DNA from: Piscinibacter sp.
GTDB lineage: Bacteria; Pseudomonadota; Gammaproteobacteria; Burkholderiales; Burkholderiaceae_C
Assembly (NCBI GenBank): GCA_019635485.1
Contig: JAHBZL010000019.1
Location: 1 to 64,000, forward strand
Reading direction: 5' to 3'
Length of the DNA stretch: 64,000 nucleotides
A program made the position numbers and the translations under genes. Below, piece by piece: positions 46,409 to 59,690 of this stretch (position 1 is the first letter of the stretch; each line of letters begins with the position of its first letter). The notes under the pieces were generated by a model, which was not told the DNA's origin, did not search any database, and saw only the letters and a program-made list of their open reading frames with translations.

Positions 46409-48440
46409 GCGCCGCCTGCGCGGCGCGCGCGGCGGCCGCCTCGCGCAGGGCCTTCAGCTTCGCGCGCGGATCCTCCTTCGCCTGCACTTCGTGCAGCTTC
46501 ATCTCGCCGATGAAGCGGCTCGGGATGCCCTGCACCGTGTCGCGGCCGCGCTTGCGGCGGCGCAGCGTGCTGACCGCGAGCGTCTCGCGCGCGCGCGTGA
46601 TGCCGACGTACATCAGCCGCCGCTCCTCCTCCAGGCGCTGCGCCGTCATCTCCTCGTCCTCGCTCTTGAACGGCAGCAGGCCCTCGTTGACGCCGGCCAG
46701 CAGCACATGCGGCCACTCCAGGCCCTTGGCGGCATGCAGGGTCGACAGCGTCACCACGTCCTGCTCGTCGCCGCGTTCGGCGAGGCTGACGATCACCGAG
46801 ATCGTCTGCGCCACCTCGAGCACACTCTTCTTCTCGCTCTCGACGGTCAGGCCGCCGTCGTTCTCGATCTCGCCGCCGCAGCGCTTGGCGATCCAGTCGA
46901 CGAAGTCCAGCACGTTGCCCCAGCGCGCGGCGGCGAGCTTCTCGCTGTCCTCGCCGTCCAGCAGGTGCTGCTCGTAGCCGATGTCCATCAGCCAGCCGAG
47001 CAGCAGTGCCTTCGCGTCCTCCGCGCCCTCGGTGTGGCGGGCGCGGTACTCGAGGTCGTTCACGAAGCGCCCGAACTCGTGCAGCGAGCCGATCGCGCGG
47101 GAACTGATCGTCGTGCCCAGGCTCTCGGCGAACAGGGCCTCGTACAGGCTGGTCTTCCACTTCGACGCGAACTCGCCGAGGCTGGCCAGCGTCTGGTGGC
47201 CGATGCCGCGCTTCGGCGTGGTCACCGCGCGCAGGAAGGCGGGATCGTCGTCGTGGTTGACCAGCAGGCGCAGCCAGGCGCACAGGTCGCGGATCTCGGC
47301 ACGGTCGAAGAAGCTCTGCCCGCCCGACACCTTGTAGGGGATGCTCGCCTTGCGCAGCGCCTTCTCGAACACGCGGGCCTGGTGGTTGGCGCGGTACAGC
47401 ACCGCGAAGTCCCTGAATGCGCACGCCCCGCCCTGGCCGCGGCGCGCCTGGATGAACGCGACGGCCCGTTCGGCCTCGTGCTCCTCGCCATCGCACTCCA
47501 GCACGCGCACCGGCTCCCCGTCGCCGAAGGCGCTCCACAGCTTCTTCTCGAACAGCTTCGGGTTGTGCGCGATCACCGCGTTGGCGGCACGCAGGATGTG
47601 CCCGGTCGAGCGGTAGTTCTGCTCGAGCGGGATCACCTTCAGGCGCGGGTAGTCGGCCGACAGGCGCTTCAGGTTGTCGATCGTTGCGCCGCGCCAGCCG
47701 TAGATGCTCTGGTCGTCGTCGCCGACCGCGGTGAACTGCCCCGCGTCGCCGGCCAGCAGCTTGAGCAGCTCGTACTGGATCGTGTTCGTGTCCTGGTACT
47801 CGTCGACCAGCAGGTAGCGCAGCTGGTCCTGCCACTTGGCGCGGGCCTCGGCGTCGCGCTCGAGCAGCTTCTTCGGCAGCACGATCAGGTCGTCGAAGTC
47901 GACCGCCTGGAACGCCGCCAGGCGCTCCTCGTAGCGCGCCATCACGCGCTGCGCGACACGCTCGTCGTCGTTGGCCGGCTGCACGTCGCCGCTGGCCAGA
48001 CCCTGGTTCTTCCACAGGCTGATCGCCCACTGCCAGCGCCGCGCGAGCGCGTTGTCGTTGCTGCCGCCGGCATCCTTCAGCACCGACAGCACGTCGTCGC
48101 TGTCCAGGATGCTGAACTGCTCCTTCAGGCCGAGCCGCGCGCCCTCGGCGCGCAGCAGCCGCACGCCGAGTGAATGGAAGGTGCTCACGACGAGGTGCTT
48201 GGCCGCGCGCGGGCCGATCAGCGCCTTGGCGCGCTCGCGCATCTCCGCCGCGGCCTTGTTGGTGAAGGTGATCGCCGCGATACGGGCCGGCTCGTGCCCG
48301 GCCTGCAGCAGCCTCGCGATCTTGTGGGTGATGACGCGCGTCTTGCCCGAGCCGGCCCCCGCGAGCACGAGGCAGGGGCCGTTCAGATGGTGCACCGCCT
48401 CGAGCTGGGCCGGGTTCAGCGATGCAGGAGATTCGGACAC
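46395..48440 (-). CDS. rep: UvrD/Rep-family ATP-dependent DNA helicase
   Basis: 681 residues from a GTG at 48440; typical Rep length. SF1A helicase motifs are in order: Q-motif LNPAQLEAV, Walker A LAGAGSGKT (near residue 27-34), Ia ITFTNKAAAEMRERA, II LLVDEYQDTNTIQYELLKLL, III AVGDDDQSIYGWRGA, IV EQNYRSTGHIL, V VVTLSTLHAAKGLEWPHVLLAG and VI EEERRLMYVGITRARE. It unwinds DNA 3' to 5', for replication restart. The start is chosen at VSESPASLNPAQ because everything upstream is Arg-rich and unlike the family. TATCAT about 33 bp upstream on the minus strand may be its -10. Confidence 0.93.
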   Translation of the reverse strand: MSESPASLNPAQLEAVHHLNGPCLVLAGAGSGKTRVITHKIARLLQAGHEPARIAAITFTNKAAAEMRERAKALIGPRAAKHLVVSTFHSLGVRLLRAEGARLGLKEQFSILDSDDVLSVLKDAGGSNDNALARRWQWAISLWKNQGLASGDVQPANDDERVAQRVMARYEERLAAFQAVDFDDLIVLPKKLLERDAEARAKWQDQLRYLLVDEYQDTNTIQYELLKLLAGDAGQFTAVGDDDQSIYGWRGATIDNLKRLSADYPRLKVIPLEQNYRSTGHILRAANAVIAHNPKLFEKKLWSAFGDGEPVRVLECDGEEHEAERAVAFIQARRGQGGACAFRDFAVLYRANHQARVFEKALRKASIPYKVSGGQSFFDRAEIRDLCAWLRLLVNHDDDPAFLRAVTTPKRGIGHQTLASLGEFASKWKTSLYEALFAESLGTTISSRAIGSLHEFGRFVNDLEYRARHTEGAEDAKALLLGWLMDIGYEQHLLDGEDSEKLAAARWGNVLDFVDWIAKRCGGEIENDGGLTVESEKKSVLEVAQTISVIVSLAERGDEQDVVTLSTLHAAKGLEWPHVLLAGVNEGLLPFKSEDEEMTAQRLEEERRLMYVGITRARETLAVSTLRRRKRGRDTVQGIPSRFIGEMKLHEVQAKEDPRAKLKALREAAAARAAQAAPTSP

Positions 48441-48677
48441 GAGGCGGGCGGGCGGTCGGTGGTGGGGCCGGCCATGATAGCGGCGCCCATCTGGGCGAAT
48501 TTCACGCCGACGTCGCGCCGACGCCGACGCCGCGGAGGTCCGCAGTGCCATCTTTCGGCTCCATGCCCTCCGCGTGAGCGCAGCGCCTTGGCCGCAACGC
48601 GGCGGCGACACACACTGCGCATCCCGTCAGACATGCCCGCTGCCAGGCCACGTGGCTGGCGACAAGAGGCTCACCAC

Positions 48678-49004
48678 ATGTTGATGACTCGCTCCATGTC
48701 CACGCCCCCCGCCCCCCGCTGGAAGCGGACCCTCGACCAGGCCTGGCGCCTGACCCGCCCGTCGCTCGGGCTGCAGCCGCCTGACCCGGCCGACGAGCTG
48801 GAGTCGCTGCGCGCGCTGTGCCACGAACTGGTCGCCGACCTGCCCGAGTCCCAGCGCCACGTGATCGGCGTGGTCCTGCTGCACGCACGCGGCCGGCAGG
48901 ACATCCTGCACCTGCGCACCCAGTTGTTCGACGCGATCTCGCACCAGTTCGGCGAGCGCGTGGCGCGCGAGCGGCTGAAGCGGCTGGACGCGGCGCTGCT
49001 CTGA
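48678..49004 (+). CDS. Hypothetical protein, 108 residues
   Basis: Not recognised. No signal peptide or membrane segment. The C-terminal 75 residues look like a compact helical domain: DELESLRALCHELVADLPESQRHVIGVVLLHARGRQDILHLRTQLFDAISHQFGERVARERLKRLDAAL. An AGAGG site precedes the first ATG at 48678; ATGs at 48684 and 48696 are alternatives. It stands alone between the helicase and AEC transporter genes. Confidence 0.65.
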   Translation: MLMTRSMSTPPAPRWKRTLDQAWRLTRPSLGLQPPDPADELESLRALCHELVADLPESQRHVIGVVLLHARGRQDILHLRTQLFDAISHQFGERVARERLKRLDAALL

Positions 49005-49040
49005 CGCCGGGCGCCCGCTGCCGGCCCCCGCCGGCGCTGC

Positions 49041-49046
49041 GATACT
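49041..49046 (+). promoter_or_regulatory. -10-like box close to the AEC transporter start
   Basis: GATACT ends 7 bp before the ATG at 49054. As at several other genes in this window, its position would give a leaderless transcript. No good -35 is visible. Confidence 0.35.
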
Positions 49047-49053
49047 CGCGGCC

Positions 49054-50043
49054 ATGCAGGCGATCCTGGCCGTCACGTTTCCGTTTTTCGCCCTCGTCCT
49101 GCTCGGATACCTCGCCGTCCAGCGGCGCATGCTGCCGGAATCGGCCATTCCCGGCCTGAACGGCTTCGTGCTGTTCTTCGCGCTGCCCTGCATGCTGTTC
49201 CGCTTCGGCGCCAGCATGCCGCTGTCGCGCCTGCTCGACCCGGTGCTGATCTCGATCTACCTCGGCGGTGCGCTGCTGATGGTGCTGTTCACGATCGCGC
49301 TGACGCTGCGCCGCGCGCCCGACGGCCCGGGTGTCTCGATGAAGGACGCTGCGTTCGGCGCCCTCGTTGCCGCGTTCCCGAACTCGGGTTTCATGGGCTT
49401 CCCGCTGCTGATCGGCCTGCTCGGCGAAGGGGTCGCGGGGCCGCTGATCGGCTGCATCCTGATCGACCTGGTGGTCACGAGTTCGCTGTGCCTCGCGCTC
49501 GCCCAGCTGCGCCCGGCCAGCGAGACGGCCACGCGGCACGACCTGTTCGGTTCCTTCCTGCGCGCGCTGCGCGGGGCGTTCTCGAACCCGCTGCCGTGGG
49601 CGATCGCGCTGGGCGCCGCCGTGGCCGCGACCGGGCTGGCGCTGCCCGGCCCGGTGAAGGAGATCGTGCGCCTGCTCGGCGACGCCGCGACGCCGGTCGC
49701 GCTGTTCACGATCGGCGCGGTGCTGTGGCGTGCGCAGCAGCATGCCTCGACCCGCTCGCCGGTGTCGGCCTACCTGCCGGTGGCGCTGGTCAAGCTGCTG
49801 ATCCATCCGCTGCTGATGCTGGCCGGCGGCGTGATCGCCAATGCGGCCGGGGCGGAGGTGTCGCAGTTCGCGCTGCTGGTGCTGGTGCTCAATGCCGCGC
49901 TGCCGAGCGCCAGCAACGTGGCCATCCTGGCCGAGCGCTACGGGGCAGACAACGGGCGCATCACGCGCATCATCATGGTCTCGACGGTGCTGGCCTTCGT
50001 GACCTTCTCGGTGATCGCCTGGGCCTTCGGCGTGCGGAAGTGA
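49054..50043 (+). CDS. AEC-family (auxin efflux carrier-like) transporter
   Basis: 329 residues and about ten membrane helices. The family pattern is visible in FPFFALVLLGYLAVQRRMLPESAIPGLNGFVLFFALPCMLFRF, FGALVAAFPNSGFMGFPLLIGLLGEG and VLNAALPSASNVAILAERYGADNGRI. Bacterial members export or take up malate, malonate or other carboxylates; the substrate is not readable. It converges on the atp operon with a perfect hairpin between them. Confidence 0.9.
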   Translation: MQAILAVTFPFFALVLLGYLAVQRRMLPESAIPGLNGFVLFFALPCMLFRFGASMPLSRLLDPVLISIYLGGALLMVLFTIALTLRRAPDGPGVSMKDAAFGALVAAFPNSGFMGFPLLIGLLGEGVAGPLIGCILIDLVVTSSLCLALAQLRPASETATRHDLFGSFLRALRGAFSNPLPWAIALGAAVAATGLALPGPVKEIVRLLGDAATPVALFTIGAVLWRAQQHASTRSPVSAYLPVALVKLLIHPLLMLAGGVIANAAGAEVSQFALLVLVLNAALPSASNVAILAERYGADNGRITRIIMVSTVLAFVTFSVIAWAFGVRK

Positions 50044-50050
50044 GCCTCCC

Positions 50051-50070
50051 GGCCGTGGAGTACCACGGCC
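50051..50070. terminator. Perfect hairpin between convergent AEC and atpC genes
   Basis: GGCCGTGG-AGTA-CCACGGCC: 8-bp perfect arms and a 4-base loop, 7 bp after the AEC stop and 20 bp from the atpC stop. It lacks a T-run on both sides; likely a bidirectional 3'-end structure. Confidence 0.5.
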
Positions 50071-50089
50071 ACCAGGGGGTTCGCCCGCG

Positions 50090-50506
50090 TTACTTCTTGC
50101 GCAGCTTCGCGATCGCCGCGAGCTGCGCGGCCATCGTCGCGAACTCGCTCTGTGCCTTGGCGAGGTCGATGTCGCTCTTGGCGTTCTTCATCGCCTCCTC
50201 GGCCAGCCGCTTGGCCTCGTTGGCCTTGGCCTCGTCGAGGTCGTGGCCGCGGATCGCGGTGTCGGCCAGCACGGTGACCACGCCCGGCTGCACCTCGAGG
50301 ATGCCGCCGGCGACGAAAACGAACTCCTCTTCGCCGTTGTCCGCACGCTCGATGCGCACCGCGCCCGGCTTGATGCGGGTGATCAGCGGCGTGTGGCGCG
50401 GCAGGATGCCGAGCTCGCCGGCTTCGCCCGGCAGCGCGACGAACTTCGCCTCGCCCGAGAAGATGCTCTCCTCGGCGGAGACGACGTCGACGTGGATGGT
50501 GGCCAT
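50090..50506 (-). CDS. atpC: ATP synthase F1 subunit epsilon
   Basis: 138 residues. The beta-sandwich part has [50 protein letters not shown] and the two-helix C-terminus ends in [11 protein letters not shown]. It couples the rotor to the catalytic head and inhibits ATP hydrolysis. It is the last gene of the minus-strand atp operon, 117 bp from atpD; that gap holds a repeat element. Confidence 0.97.
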   Translation of the reverse strand: MATIHVDVVSAEESIFSGEAKFVALPGEAGELGILPRHTPLITRIKPGAVRIERADNGEEEFVFVAGGILEVQPGVVTVLADTAIRGHDLDEAKANEAKRLAEEAMKNAKSDIDLAKAQSEFATMAAQLAAIAKLRKK

Positions 50507-50538
50507 CTGTGTTCCTCTTGCGCCTGTCGCGTCCTGAT

Positions 50539-50623
50539 CAAGCGACCGCCGCGGATCCGGCTGCGCCGGGCCGCTGGCGGTGCCCCCTGGGGGGAGCGCC
50601 GTGAGGCGCTTCCGGGGGGGTCG
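50539..50623. repeat. Intergenic repeat copy 1 (atpC-atpD gap)
   Basis: An 85-bp GC-rich element whose alignable core (CCGCCGCGGA, CCGGCT, CGCCGGGCCGCTGGCGG, then a G-tract and GGCGCTTC) recurs at 52957-53045 in the same orientation. Inverted pairs such as GCCGCC with GGCGGT/GGCGGC and the C-run with the G-run predict stem-loops. It behaves like a REP-type extragenic palindrome. Confidence 0.8.
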
Positions 50624-52943
<2,320 letters not shown>

Positions 52944-52956
52944 GAGGCACTCCAGT

Positions 52957-53045
52957 CAAGCAGCCGCCGCGGAACCGGCTTCGCCGGGCCGCTGGCGGCG
53001 CTCCCTCGAGGGGGAGGCGCCGAAGGCGCTTCGGGGGTGGGCCAT
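52957..53045. repeat. Intergenic repeat copy 2 (atpG-atpA gap)
   Basis: An 89-bp element matching 50539-50623 in order and orientation, with shared blocks CCGCCGCGGA, ACCGGCT, CGCCGGGCCGCTGGCGG, a C-run against a G-run, and GAAGGCGCTTCGGGGGTGGG. Strong hairpin potential. It fills almost the entire gap between the two genes. Confidence 0.8.
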
Positions 53046-53047
53046 GT

Positions 53048-54601
<1,554 letters not shown>

Positions 54602-54614
54602 GCTGTTCTCCAGG

Positions 54615-55148
54615 TCACGCGGTCAGCGCCACCTTCATCTGTTCGAGCCGGGCCTTGACTGAGGTGTCCAGCACCTCGTCGCCGACCACCACGCGGATGC
54701 CGCCGATCAGCGACGGATCGACCACCACGCTCGCATTGAGCTTGCGGCCGAAGCGCTTCTCCAGCGAGGCCACCACCTCGGGGAGCTGCGCCGCGTCAAT
54801 CGGGAAGGCGCTCTCGACGGTCGCGTCCGAGATGCCCGAGCGGGCGTTGACCAGCGCGTGGAACTGCGCCGCGATCTCCGGCAGCGCCGCGAGGCGGCCG
54901 TTGTCGATCACCGTGCGCAGCAGGTTCTTCGCGCCGTCGCCGACAAAACCCTTGATCACCGAGGTCATCAGGTCGAAGACCTGCCCGGGAGCCACCTTGG
55001 GGTTGTCGGCGAACTGCCGCACCTGCTCGTTCGCGGCGACTTCGGCCAGCGCCGAGACCTGCCCGGCGACCGCGGCGGCATCGGCCGGCGCGATGGCCTT
55101 GAACAGCGCTTCGGCGTAGGGCCGCGCGATGGTTGCCAGCTCGGCCAT
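54615..55148 (-). CDS. atpH: ATP synthase F1 subunit delta
   Basis: 177 residues. Peripheral-stalk protein with the typical start [12 protein letters not shown] and C-terminal [24 protein letters not shown]. The start at 55148 lies 2 bp after the atpF stop, giving tight coupling; longer upstream reading is Arg/Gly-rich shadow of atpF. Confidence 0.97.
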   Translation of the reverse strand: MAELATIARPYAEALFKAIAPADAAAVAGQVSALAEVAANEQVRQFADNPKVAPGQVFDLMTSVIKGFVGDGAKNLLRTVIDNGRLAALPEIAAQFHALVNARSGISDATVESAFPIDAAQLPEVVASLEKRFGRKLNASVVVDPSLIGGIRVVVGDEVLDTSVKARLEQMKVALTA

Positions 55149-55150
55149 GG

Positions 55151-55621
55151 TCAGAGTTCCGTCTTCAGACGACCCAGCAGCTCGGCGTGAACGGACGCGT
55201 TCACCTCCTTGCGCAGGATCTGCTCGGCACCCTTGACCGCCAGCGCGGCCACCTGCTCGCGCAGCGCCTCGCGGGCCTTGACGGCCTCCTGTTCGGCCTC
55301 GGCCTTCGCGGCGGCGATGATCTTGGCGCCTTCGTCGCTCGCGCGTGCCTTGGCTTCCTCGACCATCTGCTGCGCCAGACGCTCGGCGTCGGCCAGGCGC
55401 TGCGCGGCGTCGGTGCGGGCTGCGGCCAGCTGCTCCTCGACCCGCTTGTTGGCCTGGGCGAGGTCCGCCTTGGCCTTGTCGGCGGCCGACAGGCCGTCGG
55501 CGATCTTCTGTGCGCGTTCGTCGAGAGCCTTCGTGATCGGCGGCCACACGAACTTCATCGTGAACCACACCAGGATCAGGAAGACGATCAACTGCGCAAT
55601 CAGCGTAGCGTTGATGCTCAC
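55151..55621 (-). CDS. atpF: ATP synthase Fo subunit b
   Basis: 156 residues. One N-terminal membrane helix ([25 protein letters not shown]) and a long charged coiled coil of dimerising helices ([40 protein letters not shown]) ending in LKTEL. It links the Fo part to delta. The start [11 protein letters not shown] matches the family. Confidence 0.97.
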   Translation of the reverse strand: MSINATLIAQLIVFLILVWFTMKFVWPPITKALDERAQKIADGLSAADKAKADLAQANKRVEEQLAAARTDAAQRLADAERLAQQMVEEAKARASDEGAKIIAAAKAEAEQEAVKAREALREQVAALAVKGAEQILRKEVNASVHAELLGRLKTEL

Positions 55622-55664
55622 GTGCTTGCCCCTGGAACGTCGGTGGGATGGCGACGTGCGCCGC

Positions 55665-55949
<285 letters not shown>

Positions 55950-55988
55950 TCAGGGAAAAAGAGAAAGGAAGGGGAACGGAACGGGGTG

Positions 55989-56840
55989 TCAGTGCGCGTC
56001 GTGGGCCTGGCCGACGTAGACGAGCGTCAGCATCATGAACACGAAGGCCTGCAGCGTGATGATCAGGATGTGGAAGATGGCCCACACCGACCCGGCGATG
56101 ATGTGGCCGAGGAAGAGGAAGATGCCGGTGGCCGACAGCGCCCACGCGCCGCCCATCAGCGCGATCAGCATGAAGATCAGCTCGCCGGCGTACATGTTGC
56201 CGAACAGCCGCATGCCGTGCGAGACCGTCTTGGCGACGAACTCGATGATCTGCATCAGGAAGTTGATCGGGTACAGCGCCGGGTGCGACCCGAACGGCGC
56301 GGTGAACAGCTCGTGCACCCAGCCGCCGGCGCCCTTGATCTTGACGTTGTAGACCAGACAGGTGATCAGCACGCCGATCGACAGGCCCATCGTGATCGAC
56401 AGGTCGGCGGTGGGCACGACACGCATGTAGTCCTTGCCGGCCGGCGCGACGCCGTGCCAGATGGCCGGAATCAGATCGACCGGCAGCAGGTCCATCGCGT
56501 TCATCAGGAAGATCCAGACGAAGACGGTCAGCGCGAGCGGCGCCACCAGCTTGCGGCTCTGCGCGTTGTGCACGATGCCCTTGGCCTGCGCGTCGACCAT
56601 CTCGACGAGCACCTCGACCGCGGCCTGGAACCGGCCGGGCCGGCCGGAGGTGGCCTTGCGCGCGGCCAGCCACAGCAGCCAGCAGGCGAGCACGCCGAGC
56701 GAGACGGACCAGAACAGCGAATCGAGGTTGATGACCGAGAAGTCGACCACCGACTGCTGGTGGCCCGACTGCAGGTGGTGCAGGTGGTGGACGATGTACT
56801 CGCCGGCGGTCGGGCCGTGTGCTGTGCCTTCTGCTGCCAT
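55989..56840 (-). CDS. atpB: ATP synthase Fo subunit a
   Basis: 283 residues and five or six membrane helices. The essential Arg is in [22 protein letters not shown] and the C-terminal helix is [21 protein letters not shown]. It forms the two proton half-channels against the c ring. The ATG at 56840 is chosen because it begins the family N-terminus ([11 protein letters not shown] close behind) and lies 10 bp after the atpI stop; an ATG at 56867 would overlap atpI. Confidence 0.96.
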   Translation of the reverse strand: MAAEGTAHGPTAGEYIVHHLHHLQSGHQQSVVDFSVINLDSLFWSVSLGVLACWLLWLAARKATSGRPGRFQAAVEVLVEMVDAQAKGIVHNAQSRKLVAPLALTVFVWIFLMNAMDLLPVDLIPAIWHGVAPAGKDYMRVVPTADLSITMGLSIGVLITCLVYNVKIKGAGGWVHELFTAPFGSHPALYPINFLMQIIEFVAKTVSHGMRLFGNMYAGELIFMLIALMGGAWALSATGIFLFLGHIIAGSVWAIFHILIITLQAFVFMMLTLVYVGQAHDAH

Positions 56841-56850
56841 GTCAGTCTCG

Positions 56851-57378
56851 CTACCTTGTTCTTCCACGTCGGGGGCGCCACAGCAGCGCCACCCAGTTCA
56901 CCTTGATGCACACCACCATCGTGATCAGCAAGGCGGGCCAGTTCAGCCTGGGCACCACGCTCGCAGCGATCACCAGCATGGCGATGGCCACCCCGATCTT
57001 CAGCATCTCCCAGAACATGAACCCCGCGGCCGCAGCCACCGGGGAACGTGTCCCTCTCGTCATCCCGCGCGCCAGCAAGGCGCTCGGCACCACCACAGCG
57101 GCGGCACCATAGAGCGCCGACCAGGCTGCCCCGCTGGACCGTGTGACAAGCCCGATGACGGCCCAACACACCAGCCCCGCCACGGCCTGCACCGCGACGA
57201 CCCGCCAGGGCGAGACCTGCGGGATGCCGGCCCTCAGGCGCTGCGCTTCTTCGCGCGTCAGTCGCCGGAAGTCCTCCTTGTTCTCCTGTCCGTCGCCCCA
57301 CGGCGCACTGCCGCCGGTCTGGCGCCAGGCGCCGCGAGGGTCGCCCTGATCGTCGTCATGGTCGAGGGTGTCGGTCAC
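56851..57378 (-). CDS. atpI: ATP synthase subunit I
   Basis: 175 residues. A charged cytoplasmic N-terminus (about 1-55) precedes four membrane helices ([84 protein letters not shown]). It helps assemble the c ring and precedes atpB as in other proteobacteria. It is the first gene of the operon. Confidence 0.9.
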   Translation of the reverse strand: MTDTLDHDDDQGDPRGAWRQTGGSAPWGDGQENKEDFRRLTREEAQRLRAGIPQVSPWRVVAVQAVAGLVCWAVIGLVTRSSGAAWSALYGAAAVVVPSALLARGMTRGTRSPVAAAAGFMFWEMLKIGVAIAMLVIAASVVPRLNWPALLITMVVCIKVNWVALLWRPRRGRTR

Positions 57379-57414
57379 GACGAGTCACAGATCCGGCAGG
57401 GGCAAAGCCTTGGA

Positions 57415-57420
57415 AGTATA
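57415..57420 (-). promoter_or_regulatory. Probable -10 box of the atp operon
   Basis: Read on the minus strand it is TATACT, 36 bp upstream of the atpI start. It is the best -10 in the divergent gap with dsbD, although the matching -35 is weak. Confidence 0.5.
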
Positions 57421-57559
57421 CGAGGAAACCCGTGCTTTTCCGGTGACCCCCTACCGCCGCGCCGAGTTTGCCGCCCGTGCCTGACGTGGAACCAACGGCC
57501 CCGACGGCAACTCTGTATGCTGCGCATCGGCCCTTTGCCGCCCTCTGTCTTCCTGCGTC

Positions 57560-59665
57560 ATGCTCCTGTTCCGCGGACTGCTTCTTTCGCTGCTCGCCGG
57601 CCTCGCCGCGCCCGTCCTGGCCGCCGGCGCGGTCGTCACGACCGAGCAGGTCCGCGCCGAGCTCGTCGCCCACGCCCCCGACGGCGTGCAGCCCGGCAAG
57701 CCGCTCTGGCTGGGCCTCGCGATCGAACACGCGCCGCACTGGCACACCTACTGGAAGAACCCCGGCGACTCCGGGCTGCCGACCACGCTCCAGTGGCAGC
57801 TGCCGCCCGGCGTCGCGGCCGGCGAGATCGACTGGCCGACGCCGAAGCGGCTGCCGATCGGGCCGCTGGTCAACTACGGCTTCGAAGGTTCGCTGCTGCT
57901 GCCCGTGCCGGTGACGGTGCCGGCGAACTTCGGCGCCGACAGCCTGCGCGTGCAGCTGCACGCCGACTGGCTGGTCTGCAAGGACGTGTGCATTCCGGAG
58001 TCCGGCGAGTTCGTGCTGGATGTGCCGGCCCGCTCGGCGACCGTCGGGCAGGCGGCGCGCTTCGAGGCCGCCTTCGCCGCGCGCCCGCAGCCGGCCGCCG
58101 GCGTGCAGGCACAGGCGAGCGTGGTCGACGGGGCGCTGCAGGTCGTCGTCGCCGGGCTGCCGGCGGCCTGGCAGGGCGGCACGCCGGCGTTCTTTCCGGA
58201 GACCGCCGGCGTGGTCGACAACGCCGCCGTGCCCGCCTCGACCTGGCAGGCCGGTCAGTGGACCGTGCGTGTGCCGCTCTCGGCGCAGCGCAGCGAGAGC
58301 CCGGCGCGCATGGCCGCGGTGCTGACGCAGCCCGGTACGGCCGCGGGCACCCGGATCGAGTTCGCGGTGGCCGGCCCCTGGCCGGCCGTGGCGCCGCTGC
58401 CCGGCGAGGAGAACGCCGCGGCGGCCGCGCCCACCCCGCCGCCCGCGCCGACGCTCGGCCTGGCCGCGGCGCTGCTGTTCGCGCTGGCCGGCGGTGCGCT
58501 GCTGAACCTGATGCCCTGCGTGTTCCCGGTGCTGTCGCTGAAGGTGCTCGGTTTCGCGTCGCACGCGGAGGACCGCCGCATGCTGGCGCTCGGCGGCCTG
58601 GCCTACACGGCCGGCGTGGTGCTGTCGTTCGTCGCGCTGGCCGGCCTGCTGCTCGCGCTGCGCGCCGGCGGCGAGCAGCTCGGCTGGGGCTTCCAGCTGC
58701 AGTCCCCGGTGGTGATCGCCGTGCTGGCGGCGTTGTTCACGTTGATCGGGCTGAACCTGGCAGGCGTGTTCGAGTTCGGCTCGGTCCTGCCGAGCAGCCT
58801 GGCCGCGCTGCAGCTGCGCCACCCGCTGGTCGACGCGCTGCTGACCGGCGTGCTGGCGGTGGCGGTGGCCTCGCCCTGCACGGCGCCTTTCATGGGCGCG
58901 TCGCTCGGCCTCGCCGTCACGCTGCCGGTCGGCCAGGCGCTCGCGGTGTTCGCCGCCCTCGGCCTCGGCATGGCGCTGCCCTATCTGGCCGCCAGCCTGT
59001 TCCCGGGGCTCGCGCGCATGCTGCCGCGCCCCGGCGCGTGGATGGCCCGCTTCAAGACGCTGATGGCCTTCCCGATGTTCGCGACCGTGGTCTGGCTGGT
59101 CTGGGTGATCGGCCAGCAGACCGGCATCGACGGCGCGGCGGCCCTGCTGGCCACGCTGCTCGCGCTGGCCTTCATCGCCTGGGCGCTCGGCACGCCGGGC
59201 ATCGGGCATGTCGCCCGCGCGGCGTTCGGCGCCGTCGGCGTGCTCGGCCTCGCCGCCGCCCTGGCCTGGATGCTGCCGGCCTTCGAAGCGAGTGCCGCCG
59301 CGCGGACCGGCGCCGCGCCGACTTCGGCCTGGCAACCCTGGAGCGAGCAGCGCGTCGCCGAGGCGCGCGCCGCCGGCCGGCCGGTGTTCGTCGACTTCAC
59401 GGCCGCCTGGTGCGTGACCTGCCAGTACAACAAGCGCGCGACGCTGGCCGACGCGCAGGTGATGAAGGACTTCGCCGACCGCGGCGTGCTGCTGCTGCGC
59501 GCCGACTGGACGCGGCGCGACGCGGCGATCACCGCCGAGCTGGCCCGCTTCGGCCGCAGCGGCGTGCCGGTGTACGCGCTGTACGGGCCGGGCCAGGGCG
59601 CGCCGCAGCTGCTGTCCGAGATCCTCAGCGTGCGCGAGGTGCGCGACGCGCTGAGCCGCCTGTAA
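57560..59665 (+). CDS. DsbD/ScsB-type thiol:disulfide interchange protein
   Basis: 701 residues. A signal peptide (about 1-22) is followed by a DsbD-like periplasmic domain with the Cys pair WLVCKDVCIPE (about residue 138-142), a membrane part of eight helices with LMPCVFPVLSLK and ASPCTAPFMGASL (the redox Cys pair of DsbD), and a C-terminal thioredoxin domain with the active site FVDFTAAWCVTCQYNK. It passes electrons from cytoplasmic thioredoxin to the periplasm. The N-domain looks more like the ScsB variant than E. coli DsbD. A redoxin gene follows 25 bp downstream. Confidence 0.9.
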   Translation: MLLFRGLLLSLLAGLAAPVLAAGAVVTTEQVRAELVAHAPDGVQPGKPLWLGLAIEHAPHWHTYWKNPGDSGLPTTLQWQLPPGVAAGEIDWPTPKRLPIGPLVNYGFEGSLLLPVPVTVPANFGADSLRVQLHADWLVCKDVCIPESGEFVLDVPARSATVGQAARFEAAFAARPQPAAGVQAQASVVDGALQVVVAGLPAAWQGGTPAFFPETAGVVDNAAVPASTWQAGQWTVRVPLSAQRSESPARMAAVLTQPGTAAGTRIEFAVAGPWPAVAPLPGEENAAAAAPTPPPAPTLGLAAALLFALAGGALLNLMPCVFPVLSLKVLGFASHAEDRRMLALGGLAYTAGVVLSFVALAGLLLALRAGGEQLGWGFQLQSPVVIAVLAALFTLIGLNLAGVFEFGSVLPSSLAALQLRHPLVDALLTGVLAVAVASPCTAPFMGASLGLAVTLPVGQALAVFAALGLGMALPYLAASLFPGLARMLPRPGAWMARFKTLMAFPMFATVVWLVWVIGQQTGIDGAAALLATLLALAFIAWALGTPGIGHVARAAFGAVGVLGLAAALAWMLPAFEASAAARTGAAPTSAWQPWSEQRVAEARAAGRPVFVDFTAAWCVTCQYNKRATLADAQVMKDFADRGVLLLRADWTRRDAAITAELARFGRSGVPVYALYGPGQGAPQLLSEILSVREVRDALSRL

Positions 59666-59690
59666 ACCCCGCCGACACAAGGAGTTGCCC

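Noticed and set aside
48441-48677. Possible small gene in the gap upstream of the helicase
   Set aside because: Frames here are Arg-rich, lack an RBS and have no protein-like hydrophobic pattern.
59685-59690. TTG start two codons before the redoxin ATG
   Set aside because: It overlaps the AGGAG site that serves the ATG at 59691.
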